Notes: generated by a model not told the origin, from the sequence alone. Positions 1-8,615 are shown, counted from the stretch's first letter. The stretch: 64,000 nt of DNA from an uncultured Bacteroidales bacterium (GCA_949289215.1 CASENC010000011.1:1-64000); one strand, 5' to 3'. Numbers and translations: made by a program.

Positions 1-59
1 AACAGGCAAGGGAACACCCTCCGGAACCGTCTCTTTTTGACTGACGGGGGCTTGGTTTT

Positions 60-112
60 CAAAAAAAGTATCCGCAACGCCTGTTTATGGGCATTGCGGA
101 CATGAATTTTTT
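60..112. terminator. Bidirectional intrinsic terminator
   Basis: A hairpin at 71-100 has an 11-bp stem with one mismatch (TCCGCAACGCC against GGCATTGCGGA). A run of T follows it on the plus strand (106-112), and a run of A precedes it (61-67), giving a T run on the minus strand. It could therefore end transcripts from both sides. Confidence 0.65.
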
Positions 113-293
113 GCCTTAATGTTTTTTACCGGACACCAATACAAAAATTTCAACACCCCCCTATTTATTTGCCATGAAAATCGAAACATTGCACAAGAAA
201 GTTTTTATTCAAATAGAAATCGAAAAACACATTACTTTCAGAGAAGAATATACCACCCATAATAGAAATTGACAATTATTTATCAGTTAAAAT

Positions 294-324
294 TTTGTTT
301 TACCGAAATTTAATCGTAACTTAG
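294..324 (+). promoter_or_regulatory. Promoter of rubrerythrin
   Basis: TTTG at 294-297, a 19-base spacer, then TAACTTAG at 317-324. This fits the Bacteroidota pattern TTTG / TAnnTTTG with one mismatch in the -7 box. The start codon lies 37 bases further on. Confidence 0.5.
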
Positions 325-361
325 CATTTCATTAATTATTAATATTAAATCACTTACTATT

Positions 362-907
362 ATGGCAAAAGAATTGAAAGGAACCAAAACCGAAGCTAAC
401 TTGTGGACCGCATTCGCAGGTGAGTCGCAGGCTCGTAATAAATACACTTATTACGCCTCAAAGGCAAAAAAAGACGGATATGTGCAAATAGCAGCACTAT
501 TTGAAGAAACGGCTGCCAACGAAAAAGAACACGCAAAGATTTGGTTCAAGTTACTCAAAGGCGGAGAAATACCTTCCACTGCCGAAAATCTGCTTGATGC
601 TGCCGAAGGCGAAAACTACGAGTGGACCGATATGTATGCCAAGATGGCCAAAGAAGCCCGTGAAGAAGGGTTTAACGACATTGCCGCCCTGTTTGAAGGC
701 GTGGCAAAAATCGAAAAAGAACACGAAGAACGCTACCGCAAGCTGCTGAAGAATGTGGAAGAAGGCACTGTGTTCTCGAAAGATGGTGACACCATTTGGC
801 AATGCTCCAACTGCGGCCACATCGTAATAGGCAAGAAAGCCCCGATGCTGTGCCCGGTATGCAAGCACCCGCAAGCCTACTTCCAAATCAAGGCCGAAAA
901 CTATTAA
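362..907 (+). CDS. rbr: Rubrerythrin
   Basis: Cytoplasmic non-heme iron peroxidase that reduces hydrogen peroxide in anaerobes. Residues 1-140 form a ferritin-like four-helix domain with the paired E and ExxH iron ligands (for example GESQARNKY and [10 protein letters not shown], repeated as [10 protein letters not shown]). The C-terminus is a rubredoxin-type FeS4 domain with CSNCGH and CPVCKHP. The 181-residue length is near that of classical rubrerythrins. It has its own promoter and stands alone, which suits an oxidative-stress gene. No regulator site was recognised. Confidence 0.95.
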   Translation: MAKELKGTKTEANLWTAFAGESQARNKYTYYASKAKKDGYVQIAALFEETAANEKEHAKIWFKLLKGGEIPSTAENLLDAAEGENYEWTDMYAKMAKEAREEGFNDIAALFEGVAKIEKEHEERYRKLLKNVEEGTVFSKDGDTIWQCSNCGHIVIGKKAPMLCPVCKHPQAYFQIKAENY

Positions 908-911
908 TCAA

Positions 912-1066
912 TTGCGTAGAGGGTGTATTAAAATGCGATTCTCCCGTAGAGACGCGATTAATCGCGTCTCTACAACTATTACATTGTATAACATATTGTA
1001 AATCAATAGTTGCCATTATCGAGACGCGGCAACGCCATGTAATATCAATATCGGAATTATGATACC
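912..1066. repeat. Intergenic repeat, copy 1
   Basis: About 150 bases align with 58909-59062 over their whole length. Shared blocks include AAAATGCGATT, the palindrome ends GTAGAG and CTCTAC, ACAACTATTACATT, GTAAATCAAT, GTTGCC and TCGGAATTATG. This copy keeps the first palindrome (946-973) but the right half of the second one is lost. No reading frame is shared. Confidence 0.75.
946..973. repeat. Perfect 28-bp palindrome
   Basis: The left half GTAGAGACGCGATT is followed directly by its exact reverse complement. The identical 28 bases recur at 22615-22642. A version with a different centre is at 58938-58965 and a partial one at 17065-17088. RNA from either strand could form a 14-bp stem, less any loop. 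Confidence 0.9.
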
Positions 1067-1103
1067 CCCCCTACAATATCGCCCACAACGGGAAACAATC
1101 CGG

Positions 1104-1142
1104 GAGATAAAAATAAAGGCAGCCTGTCATCGACAGACTGCC
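1104..1142 (-). terminator. Terminator downstream of tRNA-Pro
   Basis: A hairpin at 1118-1142 (GGCAG...CTGCC outside, CTGTC...GACAG inside, loop ATC). The minus strand continues into TTTATTTTTAT at 1106-1117. It lies 12 bases past the 3' end of the tRNA gene. Confidence 0.7.
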
Positions 1143-1154
1143 TTGTTGCTTCAG

Positions 1155-1228
1155 TCGGGGTGAGAAGACTCGAACTTCCGGCCTCCACGTCCCGAACGTG
1201 GCGCGCTAACCAACTGTGCTACACCCCG
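1155..1228 (-). tRNA. tRNA-Pro (anticodon CGG)
   Basis: The minus strand folds as a 74-base cloverleaf. The acceptor stem is CGGGGTG with CACCCCG and the discriminator is A. The anticodon stem CCACG/CGTGG encloses the loop TTCGGGA, giving anticodon CGG for codon CCG. The T arm is GGAAG-TTCGAGT-CTTCT. G37 next to the anticodon is usual for proline tRNAs. The 3' CCA is not encoded. A terminator follows. Confidence 0.93.
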
Positions 1229-1399
1229 GACTTTTTTAGCGATGCAAAGATACACATTTTTTCTAAAACAGAACCTTAAATCTCCTATTTTTTTGCATTA
1301 TTTTTTACAAAGTGTGGCAATCGTGCTGTTTTTACACAGTTTTACGCTTGATTACCATCTAAAATTTGTAACTTGCACCTGAATTAAAACCATAACGTC

Positions 1400-2353
1400 A
1401 TGAGATATTTTAAATCGGTAACCGACATAGGCGACCTGCATGAAGCCGTGAGAGAAGCAATGGAAGTAAAAGCCAATCGCTTTGCCTATAAAGAACTGGG
1501 AAAGGACAAAACTTTGCTGATGATATTCTTCAACTCTTCGCTACGCACACGCCTCAGCACCCAAAAAGCCGCCATGAACCTGGGCATGAACGTGATAGTG
1601 CTCGATGTGAACCAAGGGGCATGGAAACTCGAAACCGAGCGCGGAGTGATAATGGACGGCGACAAGCCCGAGCACCTGCTCGAAGCCATTCCGGTGATGG
1701 GATGCTATTGCGACGTGATAGGTGTGCGCTCGTTTGCACGATTTGAAAACAAGCGTGACGATTACGAGGAAAAAATTTTCAACCAGTTTGTAAAATACTC
1801 AGGCCGTCCGGTATTTGCAATGGAAACAGCCACAGTGCATCCGTTGCAGAGTTTTGCCGACCTCATTACCATCGAGGAATACAAGACGGTGGAACGCCCT
1901 CGGGTGGTGCTTACATGGGCACCTCATCCCAAAGCCCTGCCACAGGCTGTGCCGAACTCGTTTGCACAGTGGATGAACGCAACCGATTATGACTTCGTGA
2001 TTACCCACCCTCACGGATATGAACTCTCGAAGGAATTTACAGGCAACGCCACCATCGAGTATGACCAGGACAAGGCTTTGCAAGGTGCCGACTTCGTATA
2101 TGCCAAAAACTGGTCGGCATTTGAAGACCCGAACTATGGCAAAGTGTTATCGACCGACCGCAGCTGGACCATTACCACCGAGAAAATGGCTCTCACCAAC
2201 AATGCCCGTTTCATGCACTGCCTGCCGGTGCGCCGTAACATGATTGTAAGCGACGATGTTATAGAAAGCGAGCGTTCGATTGTGATACCGGAAGCTGCCA
2301 ACCGTGAAATATCCGCACAGGTGGTACTGAAACGCATTCTTGAAGATTTATAA
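1400..2353 (+). CDS. argF': N-succinylornithine carbamoyltransferase
   Basis: Transfers the carbamoyl group to N-succinylornithine in the arginine pathway of Bacteroidota. The 317-residue length fits the family. The carbamoyl-phosphate loop SSLRTR is at 46-51 and HCLPVRR lies near the C-terminus. Residue 90 is Pro in DGDKPEHLL. In the Bacteroides fragilis enzyme Pro90 selects the succinylated substrate, whereas the related acetylornithine enzyme has Glu at this place. The substrate call rests on that residue. Succinylated rather than acetylated intermediates would be expected throughout the pathway. The secreted barrel gene follows 22 bases later. Confidence 0.92.
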   Translation: MRYFKSVTDIGDLHEAVREAMEVKANRFAYKELGKDKTLLMIFFNSSLRTRLSTQKAAMNLGMNVIVLDVNQGAWKLETERGVIMDGDKPEHLLEAIPVMGCYCDVIGVRSFARFENKRDDYEEKIFNQFVKYSGRPVFAMETATVHPLQSFADLITIEEYKTVERPRVVLTWAPHPKALPQAVPNSFAQWMNATDYDFVITHPHGYELSKEFTGNATIEYDQDKALQGADFVYAKNWSAFEDPNYGKVLSTDRSWTITTEKMALTNNARFMHCLPVRRNMIVSDDVIESERSIVIPEAANREISAQVVLKRILEDL

Positions 2354-2375
2354 AACCACTAATACACGGAAATTT

Positions 2376-3566
2376 ATGAAAAAAGCACTTATTATATTGT
2401 CGTTCTTGCTCTCAATGACAGCATATGCCGCCAGACAGAACGACACAGACGTAAAGATGTGGAACGAGGGAGACATCACCTGGGCCGACTTCAAGGGCGT
2501 ACCGCCGGCATCGGCCGATGCCCCGGTATCGGGGTTTGAATGCACCCTCGACGTAAAGCGTGAAGACCTGGGGCACGGACGCGAATACTTTGCCTATGCC
2601 TACATGGACAAACTGCACTCATACGTCACCGACACCGCCCTTGCAACCCCCGAACGCCTGCGCTACCACCAGTTGCAATTCGATGCACTTGAAGTGATAC
2701 GTCGCCGCCTGCAAAACGAGATTGGCATGGGGCTGACCGACGAACAAGTGCAGGAACGCACAGCCTATTACCGCACCGTATATATGGAACAACTTGCCGA
2801 AATCGACCGCGAAACAGCAAATGGCTCAGATGGCAAGAAAGTAGCCGAATGGGAATATTTCACCAATAAAAACCTTGAACAGACAGCCGTGGCCGAATTG
2901 CCGCAATCGGTGCCAAGCAATTGGGGGTATGGCGCACAAGTGGGTCTCGGAGGCATTTTCCCCACAGGTGACATCACCAACACGTTTCACGGTAATTTCA
3001 CATTCAACGCAGGCCTGATAGGTATTTACCGCCGCATACAACTGCAAGCCACCGTCACATATGGCCAACCGGGCTTCGAGAACCGTAATGTGTTTGGCAA
3101 ATTCGACACCGAAAGCGGCCGGCCGCTCGTCGATGTCCTTGACGACAACGCATCGTTCCTTGATATTTCAGTATCGCTCGGTTACAGCATAATACGCACC
3201 GACCGTATTGCCATAACACCTCATGCAGGGCTGTTTTGGGCAAAATACAAATGGAATGCGACCGACCTTGAATGGACTCAGAACCCCGATACAGGCGAAT
3301 ATGAAAGCCGCGTGACACATACCGAGACCCAAAAGTTCCACGATGTGAACTGGATGGCAGGCATCGACTTCGACATACGCCTGCACACGGCTCACAGCCG
3401 CGACAAATTTTGGTTTGGCCGCCGCGAGCAACTTGCCTCGTCGCTGCGCATCACACCATATGTTGCCCATGCCGTGTTCAATAAAGAGAACCCGGCAGTG
3501 AAAGGCTATTACGTGGGATTCACCGTATCATACTACGGCCTTGCACGCGCCCTTAAATTGCGTTGA
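2376..3566 (+). CDS. Secreted outer-membrane beta-barrel-like protein
   Basis: Function not recognised. I chose the ATG at 2376 (396 residues) because it gives a clear signal peptide (MKKALIILSFLLSMTAYA). An in-frame start at 2340 would overlap the upstream gene and add charged residues before the signal. The middle part has a WADFKG motif near the mature N-terminus and a helical stretch (RYHQLQFDALEVIRRRLQ) that recalls secreted DUF922-like proteins; that link is weak. From about residue 180 the sequence alternates polar and aromatic residues in strands (NWGYGAQVGLGG, YRRIQLQATVTYG, GYYVGFTVSYYG), as in outer-membrane barrels. It may be cotranscribed with argF', but a role in arginine metabolism is not implied. 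Confidence 0.65.
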   Translation: MKKALIILSFLLSMTAYAARQNDTDVKMWNEGDITWADFKGVPPASADAPVSGFECTLDVKREDLGHGREYFAYAYMDKLHSYVTDTALATPERLRYHQLQFDALEVIRRRLQNEIGMGLTDEQVQERTAYYRTVYMEQLAEIDRETANGSDGKKVAEWEYFTNKNLEQTAVAELPQSVPSNWGYGAQVGLGGIFPTGDITNTFHGNFTFNAGLIGIYRRIQLQATVTYGQPGFENRNVFGKFDTESGRPLVDVLDDNASFLDISVSLGYSIIRTDRIAITPHAGLFWAKYKWNATDLEWTQNPDTGEYESRVTHTETQKFHDVNWMAGIDFDIRLHTAHSRDKFWFGRREQLASSLRITPYVAHAVFNKENPAVKGYYVGFTVSYYGLARALKLR

Positions 3567-3591
3567 CACGTGAAGAAGGAGGGGGCTAACT

Positions 3592-4272
3592 CTACTCCTC
3601 GATAAGGAAGTATTTGCCGTTACGCAGGCAATCGCAAAACACTATTTTTGTATCGGGAACAGTACCCTGTCGCGTGGTTACGTCGGCAACACGGTTATGC
3701 CCCACTACTTGAGTATAACCGTGCAGGGGGTCGGTAAGTTCATCTATATCGGCCCACAATATGCCGCCCATGTCTCCCGGCCAACCGCCACGCCGGTAGC
3801 CAACGCGGTGAATGGCCTGCCGTTGCCGGTCGCTTAAAGGGTGGTTGAGCCGGTCGGCTATATTGCCATTCGGCTTGCCGCCAAAATCCTGCACAAACCA
3901 CTGTTGCGATATTCCGGCATGGGTGAATATCATGTGCCCGTCTTGGAACGCATACGTGAACAAATTGCGATTGTCGGAAAACAATCTCATGGCTCGGTGT
4001 GCAATTTGCCGGTTGTAACGAGTGCACATGGGTGCATCTTCCTCGAAATAATGCACATCGTGATTACCAAGCAGGAGCACCACATCATCGCCGCGTTCTT
4101 CTTTTAGGGCAATGATATGTTGCAAGTTTTCAATCAATTCGCTACTCGGGATATAATAATACGGGTCGAGATAATCACCCAAAAACACGATGCGTTTTCC
4201 GGGATGCTCTTTCACCACCACCTTCCAATAATCAAGGCCATGCACGTCGCCTATGGCGATTGTAGGTTTCAT
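3592..4272 (-). CDS. Calcineurin-like metallophosphoesterase
   Basis: A 226-residue metal-dependent phosphoesterase. The motifs stand in order: GDVHG at 8-12, GDYLDP near 32, GNHD near 70, and later histidines in FTHAG and VVGHNR. These are the standard two-metal ligands of the PPP-like and ApaH-like superfamily. The substrate cannot be read from the sequence. Its ATG overlaps the stop of the upstream cytidylyltransferase gene (ATGA at 4269-4272), so the two are probably translationally coupled. Confidence 0.88.
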   Translation of the reverse strand: MKPTIAIGDVHGLDYWKVVVKEHPGKRIVFLGDYLDPYYYIPSSELIENLQHIIALKEERGDDVVLLLGNHDVHYFEEDAPMCTRYNRQIAHRAMRLFSDNRNLFTYAFQDGHMIFTHAGISQQWFVQDFGGKPNGNIADRLNHPLSDRQRQAIHRVGYRRGGWPGDMGGILWADIDELTDPLHGYTQVVGHNRVADVTTRQGTVPDTKIVFCDCLRNGKYFLIEE

Positions 4273-4964
4273 TTTTGCTTCTCCTTCATCAAGGTTTCGG
4301 CAACAAGCCAGTCGAGAGGGGTGTCAAGGTCGATGGAACGGGCACGCTCCATCACATAGCAACGACGACGGCGAAATTCACCAAGCCTGTGGCAACGTAA
4401 CGATTTCACATTAATCACATATACGGCACCGTTATATTCCCACACCCGCGGGGCATCCTGCCGGCGAGTATAATGCCCGTCACCCTTGGATATTTGCAAA
4501 AAACCGTCACAGTCAACCTCATACGCGTTGTAATATGGATTAGTGGCAGCTTCCTTCACCGACACTACCATATCAATGTCGGGAGCATATATAGCCAAAG
4601 CTCCACGCACATCGCCGGCTGTGCGCAGCGGCGAAGTAGGTTGAAGCAACACCAGTGTATCGTATTCCTTACCCATACTGCGATAAAAATCAAGGGCATG
4701 GATAAGCACTTCATATGTTCCGCACGAATCGGTTGCAAGCTCGGCGGGACGCAGAAACGGCACGTCAATTCCTTCGGCCCGTGCCGCATCGGCAATCTTC
4801 GGGTCGTCGGTCGAAACACAAATGTCGGCAATGTCATCGGCCAATTGCTTGGCCACATCTAATGAATAAGCTATCAACGGCCTACCGACAAGCAGCTTTA
4901 TGTTTTTCCCGGGAATCCCCTTACTGCCACCCCGTGCAGGTATCACGTATAATATATTGCCCAT
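4269..4964 (-). CDS. Acylneuraminate cytidylyltransferase family protein
   Basis: Activates a nonulosonic or related acid sugar as its CMP derivative. The N-terminal nucleotide-binding motif IPARGGSKGIPGKN at 8-21 is diagnostic, followed by STDDPKIADAA, LLQPTSPLRT and YNGAVYVIN. At 231 residues it matches NeuA, PseF and LegF single-domain enzymes. Which sugar it uses is not clear, and no synthesis genes lie nearby. It is the first gene of a two-gene operon with the phosphoesterase. A -7 box TACTTTTG lies at 4980-4987 on the minus strand. Confidence 0.85.
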   Translation of the reverse strand: MGNILYVIPARGGSKGIPGKNIKLLVGRPLIAYSLDVAKQLADDIADICVSTDDPKIADAARAEGIDVPFLRPAELATDSCGTYEVLIHALDFYRSMGKEYDTLVLLQPTSPLRTAGDVRGALAIYAPDIDMVVSVKEAATNPYYNAYEVDCDGFLQISKGDGHYTRRQDAPRVWEYNGAVYVINVKSLRCHRLGEFRRRRCYVMERARSIDLDTPLDWLVAETLMKEKQK

Positions 4965-4979
4965 AACAAACGTTTTTTA

Positions 4980-4987
4980 CAAAAGTA
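4980..4987 (-). promoter_or_regulatory. -7 box of the cytidylyltransferase operon
   Basis: TACTTTTG on the minus strand matches TAnnTTTG exactly and lies 15 bases before the ATG at 4964. No good TTTG was found at the usual distance, so only the -7 half is supported. Confidence 0.4.
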
Positions 4988-5001
4988 ACTAAATTTTCGG
5001 T

Positions 5002-5469
5002 ATGGAAATAAACCAAGCAAGCGAAAAGTTCCGTGGGGATGAAATAGCCCCGATGCACACCGCCGAACATATACTTAACGGCACAATGGTACAGATGTTC
5101 GGCTGCCGCCGTGCACAATCGTCACACATCGAACGCAAAAAGTCGAAATGCGATTACGACCTGCCTCGACAACTCACACCCGAAGAAGTGCAAGCCGTGG
5201 AAAACAAAGTAAACGAAGTGATTTCGGCCGATATGCCTGTTACATTTGAATTTGCCGAAGTCGGCACTCTTGAAGAAGGACGTTTCGACCTTTCTCGCCT
5301 TCCCGACGATGCCACCCAAACGGTGCGAATTGTTCACATAGGCGATTATGACGAGTGCTTGTGCGTTGGCGCACACGTCGAACATACGGCACAAGTGGGG
5401 CATTTCCGCATCAGCAGCACCCGCTACGAAGGCGGCGTGCAACGCATCGTTTTCCGCCTCGACCGGTAA
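5002..5469 (+). CDS. Alanyl-tRNA editing (AlaX-like) protein
   Basis: A free-standing editing domain related to the second additional domain of alanyl- and threonyl-tRNA synthetases, which hydrolyses mischarged tRNA. Zinc ligands are visible as HTAEH (H19, H23) and CVGAH (C121, H125). The family pattern is HxxxH plus CxxxH. At 155 residues it is a short AlaX type without the synthetase. The substrate (Ser, Gly or other on tRNA-Ala or tRNA-Thr) cannot be decided. It is transcribed away from the cytidylyltransferase and converges on dciA with 5 bases between stops. Confidence 0.8.
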   Translation: MEINQASEKFRGDEIAPMHTAEHILNGTMVQMFGCRRAQSSHIERKKSKCDYDLPRQLTPEEVQAVENKVNEVISADMPVTFEFAEVGTLEEGRFDLSRLPDDATQTVRIVHIGDYDECLCVGAHVEHTAQVGHFRISSTRYEGGVQRIVFRLDR

Positions 5470-5474
5470 CCATC

Positions 5475-5765
5475 TTACCGTATCACTATGTCGCGTATTA
5501 CTTCGCTGCCGACGGCATCATTAAGGTGATTGATAAGGGTTGTGCGGTTCATCATCAGCTCGTTGCGCAACGGTGCCGATGATATGTGCAGATACAGCAC
5601 CCCGTTTTTTACCCACCGGCTTGTGGTATAGCGGTTTATCCCCTGCCCGACAATCTCGGGCCACAGGTACACAACTTTTTGTTCATCGAATTGGCGGTCT
5701 ATGTTATCCTCTTTCAACAGTTGGTTTATAATATCGCCAACAGTCATCGCCTCGGTGCGTTTCAT
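5475..5765 (-). CDS. dciA: DciA-like protein (DUF721)
   Basis: DUF721 proteins include DciA, which helps load the replicative helicase DnaB in bacteria that lack DnaC. I set the start at 5765 (96 residues, MKRTEAMTVGDII) because this ATG overlaps the recF stop as ATGA. A longer frame from 5813 would run into recF. The core shows KVVYLWPEIVGQGINRYTTSRWVKNGVLYLHISSAPLRNEL, shortened here as WPEIVG and LRNEL motifs. Coupling to recF fits a role in DNA replication. Confidence 0.8.
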   Translation of the reverse strand: MKRTEAMTVGDIINQLLKEDNIDRQFDEQKVVYLWPEIVGQGINRYTTSRWVKNGVLYLHISSAPLRNELMMNRTTLINHLNDAVGSEVIRDIVIR

Positions 5766-6874
5766 TGCCGTTCCTCCTCGATAAGCGTGAATATACCCTC
5801 TTTCACACTCCATGTGCGGTAATCCTTGCCCATGCGGCGTATTATATGGTCGAGGTGTGTGCGGTTGGTATCGGTTATGAAAATCTGCCCGAAGGTATCG
5901 CCGGCCACCACGCCTATAATGTTCTCCACGCGCCGTGCATCGAGCTTGTCGAATATGTCGTCGAGCAGCAACAACGGGGTCACACCGCCATTGGTGCGCT
6001 TCATGAAATCATACTGTGCCAGCCTCATCGCCACTGTATAAGTCTTGCACTGCCCTTGCGAGCCTATTTTGCGCATAGGGTGGCCGTCGAGCATCAGCTC
6101 CACGTCGTCGCGGTGCACGCCGGCCGAGGTGTATCCGAGCACAGCATCGCGGTCGCGGTTGCGGTCGAGCACCTCTTGCATTGCCATACCGCCGTTAAGG
6201 TGGCTGCGGTATGACAGCGAAACAGTCTCGGCACTGGCCGATATTTGCCGGTAATATTCAAGGAAAATAGGGGAAAATTCCTCTATCCAAGCCATGCGGG
6301 CACGGTGTATATAGGTTGCCGACACGCATAATTGCTGCTCGATGGTTTCAAACAGCAACGGGTCGCGCAAGCCGCGGCGCAGCATCACGTTGCGGTTCTC
6401 CACACCGCGGGCATACCTGATGAGGTGCGACATATACTCGCTGTCGCCCTGCGCAATGATTTGGTCAACGAAGCGGCGGCGCTCCTCTCCGGTGCCACGA
6501 ATCAGTTCCCAGTCGGCAGGCGATACCATCACAAGCGGCAGCAAGCCTATATGGCGGCTCAGTTTGTCATATTCCTTTCCACCGCGTTTCACCACCTTGC
6601 GGCGACCCGGCTTGTAGCCTATCGACACCGTTTCTTCCTGCTCGCGCCGCAAGTAACGCCCCTGCACCATCATCATGTCGGCACCATGCCGCAGCAGCGA
6701 CGAGTCGCCCTGCCCGGTATAGCTTTTACAAAAACTAAGGTAATATATGGCATCGAGCAAGTTGGTCTTGCCCATGCCGTTATCGCCTATGAAGCAATTC
6801 ACATTGTCCGAAAAATCGAGCGATGCCTCGGCAATGTTCTTGAAATTCAATATCGAGATGTCGCGCAGTGTCAT
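5762..6874 (-). CDS. recF: DNA replication and repair protein RecF
   Basis: An SMC-like ATPase that helps load RecA at gapped DNA. It starts MTLRDISILNFKNI, the usual RecF opening (here with NFKNI in place of NFRNY). Walker A is GDNGMGKTN at about 30-38, the signature region lies around SAGVHRDD, and Walker B is LLLLDDIFDKLD near 300. The 370-residue length is normal. It is followed by dciA with a 4-base overlap. An exact -7 box (6882-6889) lies only 7 bases before the ATG, so the mRNA may be almost leaderless. Confidence 0.95.
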   Translation of the reverse strand: MTLRDISILNFKNIAEASLDFSDNVNCFIGDNGMGKTNLLDAIYYLSFCKSYTGQGDSSLLRHGADMMMVQGRYLRREQEETVSIGYKPGRRKVVKRGGKEYDKLSRHIGLLPLVMVSPADWELIRGTGEERRRFVDQIIAQGDSEYMSHLIRYARGVENRNVMLRRGLRDPLLFETIEQQLCVSATYIHRARMAWIEEFSPIFLEYYRQISASAETVSLSYRSHLNGGMAMQEVLDRNRDRDAVLGYTSAGVHRDDVELMLDGHPMRKIGSQGQCKTYTVAMRLAQYDFMKRTNGGVTPLLLLDDIFDKLDARRVENIIGVVAGDTFGQIFITDTNRTHLDHIIRRMGKDYRTWSVKEGIFTLIEEERQ

Positions 6875-6881
6875 ATCACTG

Positions 6882-6889
6882 CAAAGTTA
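6882..6889 (-). promoter_or_regulatory. -7 box of recF
   Basis: TAACTTTG on the minus strand matches TAnnTTTG exactly. Only 7 bases separate it from the recF ATG. The upstream TTTG is not clear. Confidence 0.45.
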
Positions 6890-7060
6890 AGAAACACTTT
6901 CGACACTGCCGAAAAAAACGCCTATGCACAATTAGCTTTTTTTGAATACCCATACGGCAAAAAGATGAATATGTGTGTTAAATACACTAATTTGTATTAA
7001 AAAAAAACGATATAACGCAATAAGATATAAATTTGTAAGCACTTTTAATAATGGTAGCAT

Positions 7061-7564
7061 ATGAACAAAATTCTTAAATGGAAAGGTTTAAAATATTCAG
7101 GCATTATCGCATTATTGATAATGCTGTCGATTTGCCATTCATGCAAGGATGACGATGACAATACGAGGTGGAGCGGTATTTGCGGTTACTATAGCAATTA
7201 TACCGACGAGGACGATAGAAACCTTTTCGTAGAATACAACGGGCAAGAGGTTTTTGACAAGGAGGTTTATGTGGAGCTTCCGCCGTATAATGCTGACGGG
7301 TCTGTTCCTACTGGATATAACATAAATTTGATAAATGTTACAAGTATCAATAACTTAGTTTTCAGTAATGTAACGTCTCACGGCCTTGCGAATGATGGCG
7401 GTGCATATATTGGTGAATATATTGAGGAAGACACTGTCATAAATGGCACTGAAATAAAGTTCCATGCTGAAATAATCGACAATCCCGAAGGGGGTAAACT
7501 TGAAGTAGGGGGCAGGTCGCGCTCGACAATGCACCTCGATGTTACCGAGACTTCTGTCAAATGA
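7061..7564 (+). CDS. Small surface lipoprotein of unknown function
   Basis: A 167-residue protein with a hydrophobic signal ending in CHSCKDDDD. Cys followed by K and acidic residues matches the lipoprotein export signal that places Bacteroidota lipoproteins on the cell surface. The rest (GYYSNYTDEDDRNLFVEYNG, later VTSHGLANDGG) resembles single beta-sandwich lipoproteins of Bacteroidales, but I cannot name a family. It is divergent from recF and closed by a terminator at 7573-7617. Confidence 0.65.
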   Translation: MNKILKWKGLKYSGIIALLIMLSICHSCKDDDDNTRWSGICGYYSNYTDEDDRNLFVEYNGQEVFDKEVYVELPPYNADGSVPTGYNINLINVTSINNLVFSNVTSHGLANDGGAYIGEYIEEDTVINGTEIKFHAEIIDNPEGGKLEVGGRSRSTMHLDVTETSVK

Positions 7565-7572
7565 TAAATCAT

Positions 7573-7617
7573 AAAATGGCGGAGCGCCGTGCATAATTTG
7601 GGCGACCGCCATTTTTT
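7573..7617 (+). terminator. Intrinsic terminator after the small lipoprotein
   Basis: The stem AAAATGGCGG pairs with CCGCCATTTT, with an inner GCGCC/GGGCG-like stem, followed by T6. It lies 8 bases past the stop of the lipoprotein gene. Confidence 0.75.
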
Positions 7618-7631
7618 AATTGTTACTGCTA

Positions 7632-8615
7632 ATGAGAAAATTGTTATTGGCGGCGGTGATAGCCGTGGCGGGCGTGATGCTCACTTCGTGCTATTCCCGC
7701 ATTGATTTCGAGGGGCTTTTGCCCGAGCCGGTGCCGGTGATAAACGCCGTGGCTTCGCCGGGCAATGTGGTGAGGGCAAGCATTACTCGCACATATTCGG
7801 TGGAGGAGAACACCGACGATTTGTATATACGTGATGCCGACGTGACGCTTACGGTCAACGGCAAATACACCGAACAGATGACGATGGTGGAATTCGACAC
7901 CTTGATAAATTATGGCTGGGAGCCGTGGCACGTGGTGACGTATGTGTCCACCTACCGCCCACAGGTGGGCGACTGCATAGAGATTTCGGCCTCGACACCA
8001 TACGGCGAGGCGCATTGCAGCGACGAGGTTCCCGTGCCGGTGGCCATCCGAGGGGTGCAGACTACGCTTGAACAGGTTGACGGGTATGGTGGCGTTTATT
8101 CAAACGTATATGATGTCACTTATCACGTGAAGTTCAGCGACCCTGCCGGAGTGCCAAACTATTACCTTGTGAACGTGCAATCGAAGTATTATTTGTTTTC
8201 AGGTTCTGGGGGCGTTTATGTCGATTATATCGACCCGGTGTTTGAAATGCAAAACCAGGACATAACCGAAATAGGCAGCGAAAACTCCTTGCGCAACGGC
8301 TGGGGGTGGACTTTCAGCGACGAAACCATCGACGGACAGGATTATTCCCTTACGCTTAAAGAAACAGGTGTGACGCTTAGCGAAAACAGCACCGACCCGT
8401 GGCAGAGGCAACGCAGCGTGAGGCTGTACTCGCTCTCGGAAAGCTACTACAAGTATCTGCGCAGCGTCTTGAAAAGCAACCAGCGCGAAGAATCGTCGAT
8501 AGGCGACATAGGCATACTTGAGCCGGTGGTCATCTTCTCGAACGTGGAGGGTGGAACAGGCATACTGGGCGCAATGGGAATGACCGAAATGAGTTTTAAC
8601 ATCAAGTTGCCGTGA
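7632..8615 (+). CDS. DUF4249 family lipoprotein
   Basis: DUF4249 proteins are Bacteroidota lipoproteins encoded next to TonB-dependent receptors and thought to act with them in uptake at the outer membrane. The ATG at 7632 (327 residues) gives the signal MRKLLLAAVIAVAGVMLTSC with a good lipobox. Family traits follow: INAVASPGNVVRASITRTYSV, an immunoglobulin-like N-terminal part with DADVTLTVNG, and a C-terminal LYSLSESYYKYL region. The stop overlaps the receptor start. The substrate is unknown. Confidence 0.82.
   Translation: MRKLLLAAVIAVAGVMLTSCYSRIDFEGLLPEPVPVINAVASPGNVVRASITRTYSVEENTDDLYIRDADVTLTVNGKYTEQMTMVEFDTLINYGWEPWHVVTYVSTYRPQVGDCIEISASTPYGEAHCSDEVPVPVAIRGVQTTLEQVDGYGGVYSNVYDVTYHVKFSDPAGVPNYYLVNVQSKYYLFSGSGGVYVDYIDPVFEMQNQDITEIGSENSLRNGWGWTFSDETIDGQDYSLTLKETGVTLSENSTDPWQRQRSVRLYSLSESYYKYLRSVLKSNQREESSIGDIGILEPVVIFSNVEGGTGILGAMGMTEMSFNIKLP

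Larger units (their letters stand above)
1..361. other. Intergenic region before rubrerythrin
   Basis: No gene is visible. The stretch holds a two-way terminator (60-112), which implies a gene ending just before the window, then AT-rich sequence leading into the rubrerythrin promoter (294-324). Confidence 0.6.
908..1399. other. Intergenic region with palindromic repeat and tRNA
   Basis: Between rubrerythrin and the carbamoyltransferase lie one copy of a roughly 150-bp intergenic repeat (about 912-1066), a terminator (1104-1142) and a tRNA-Pro gene on the minus strand (1155-1228). The last 170 bases are AT-rich, with a weak -7-like TAACTTGC at 1369-1376 that may serve the next gene. Confidence 0.6.
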
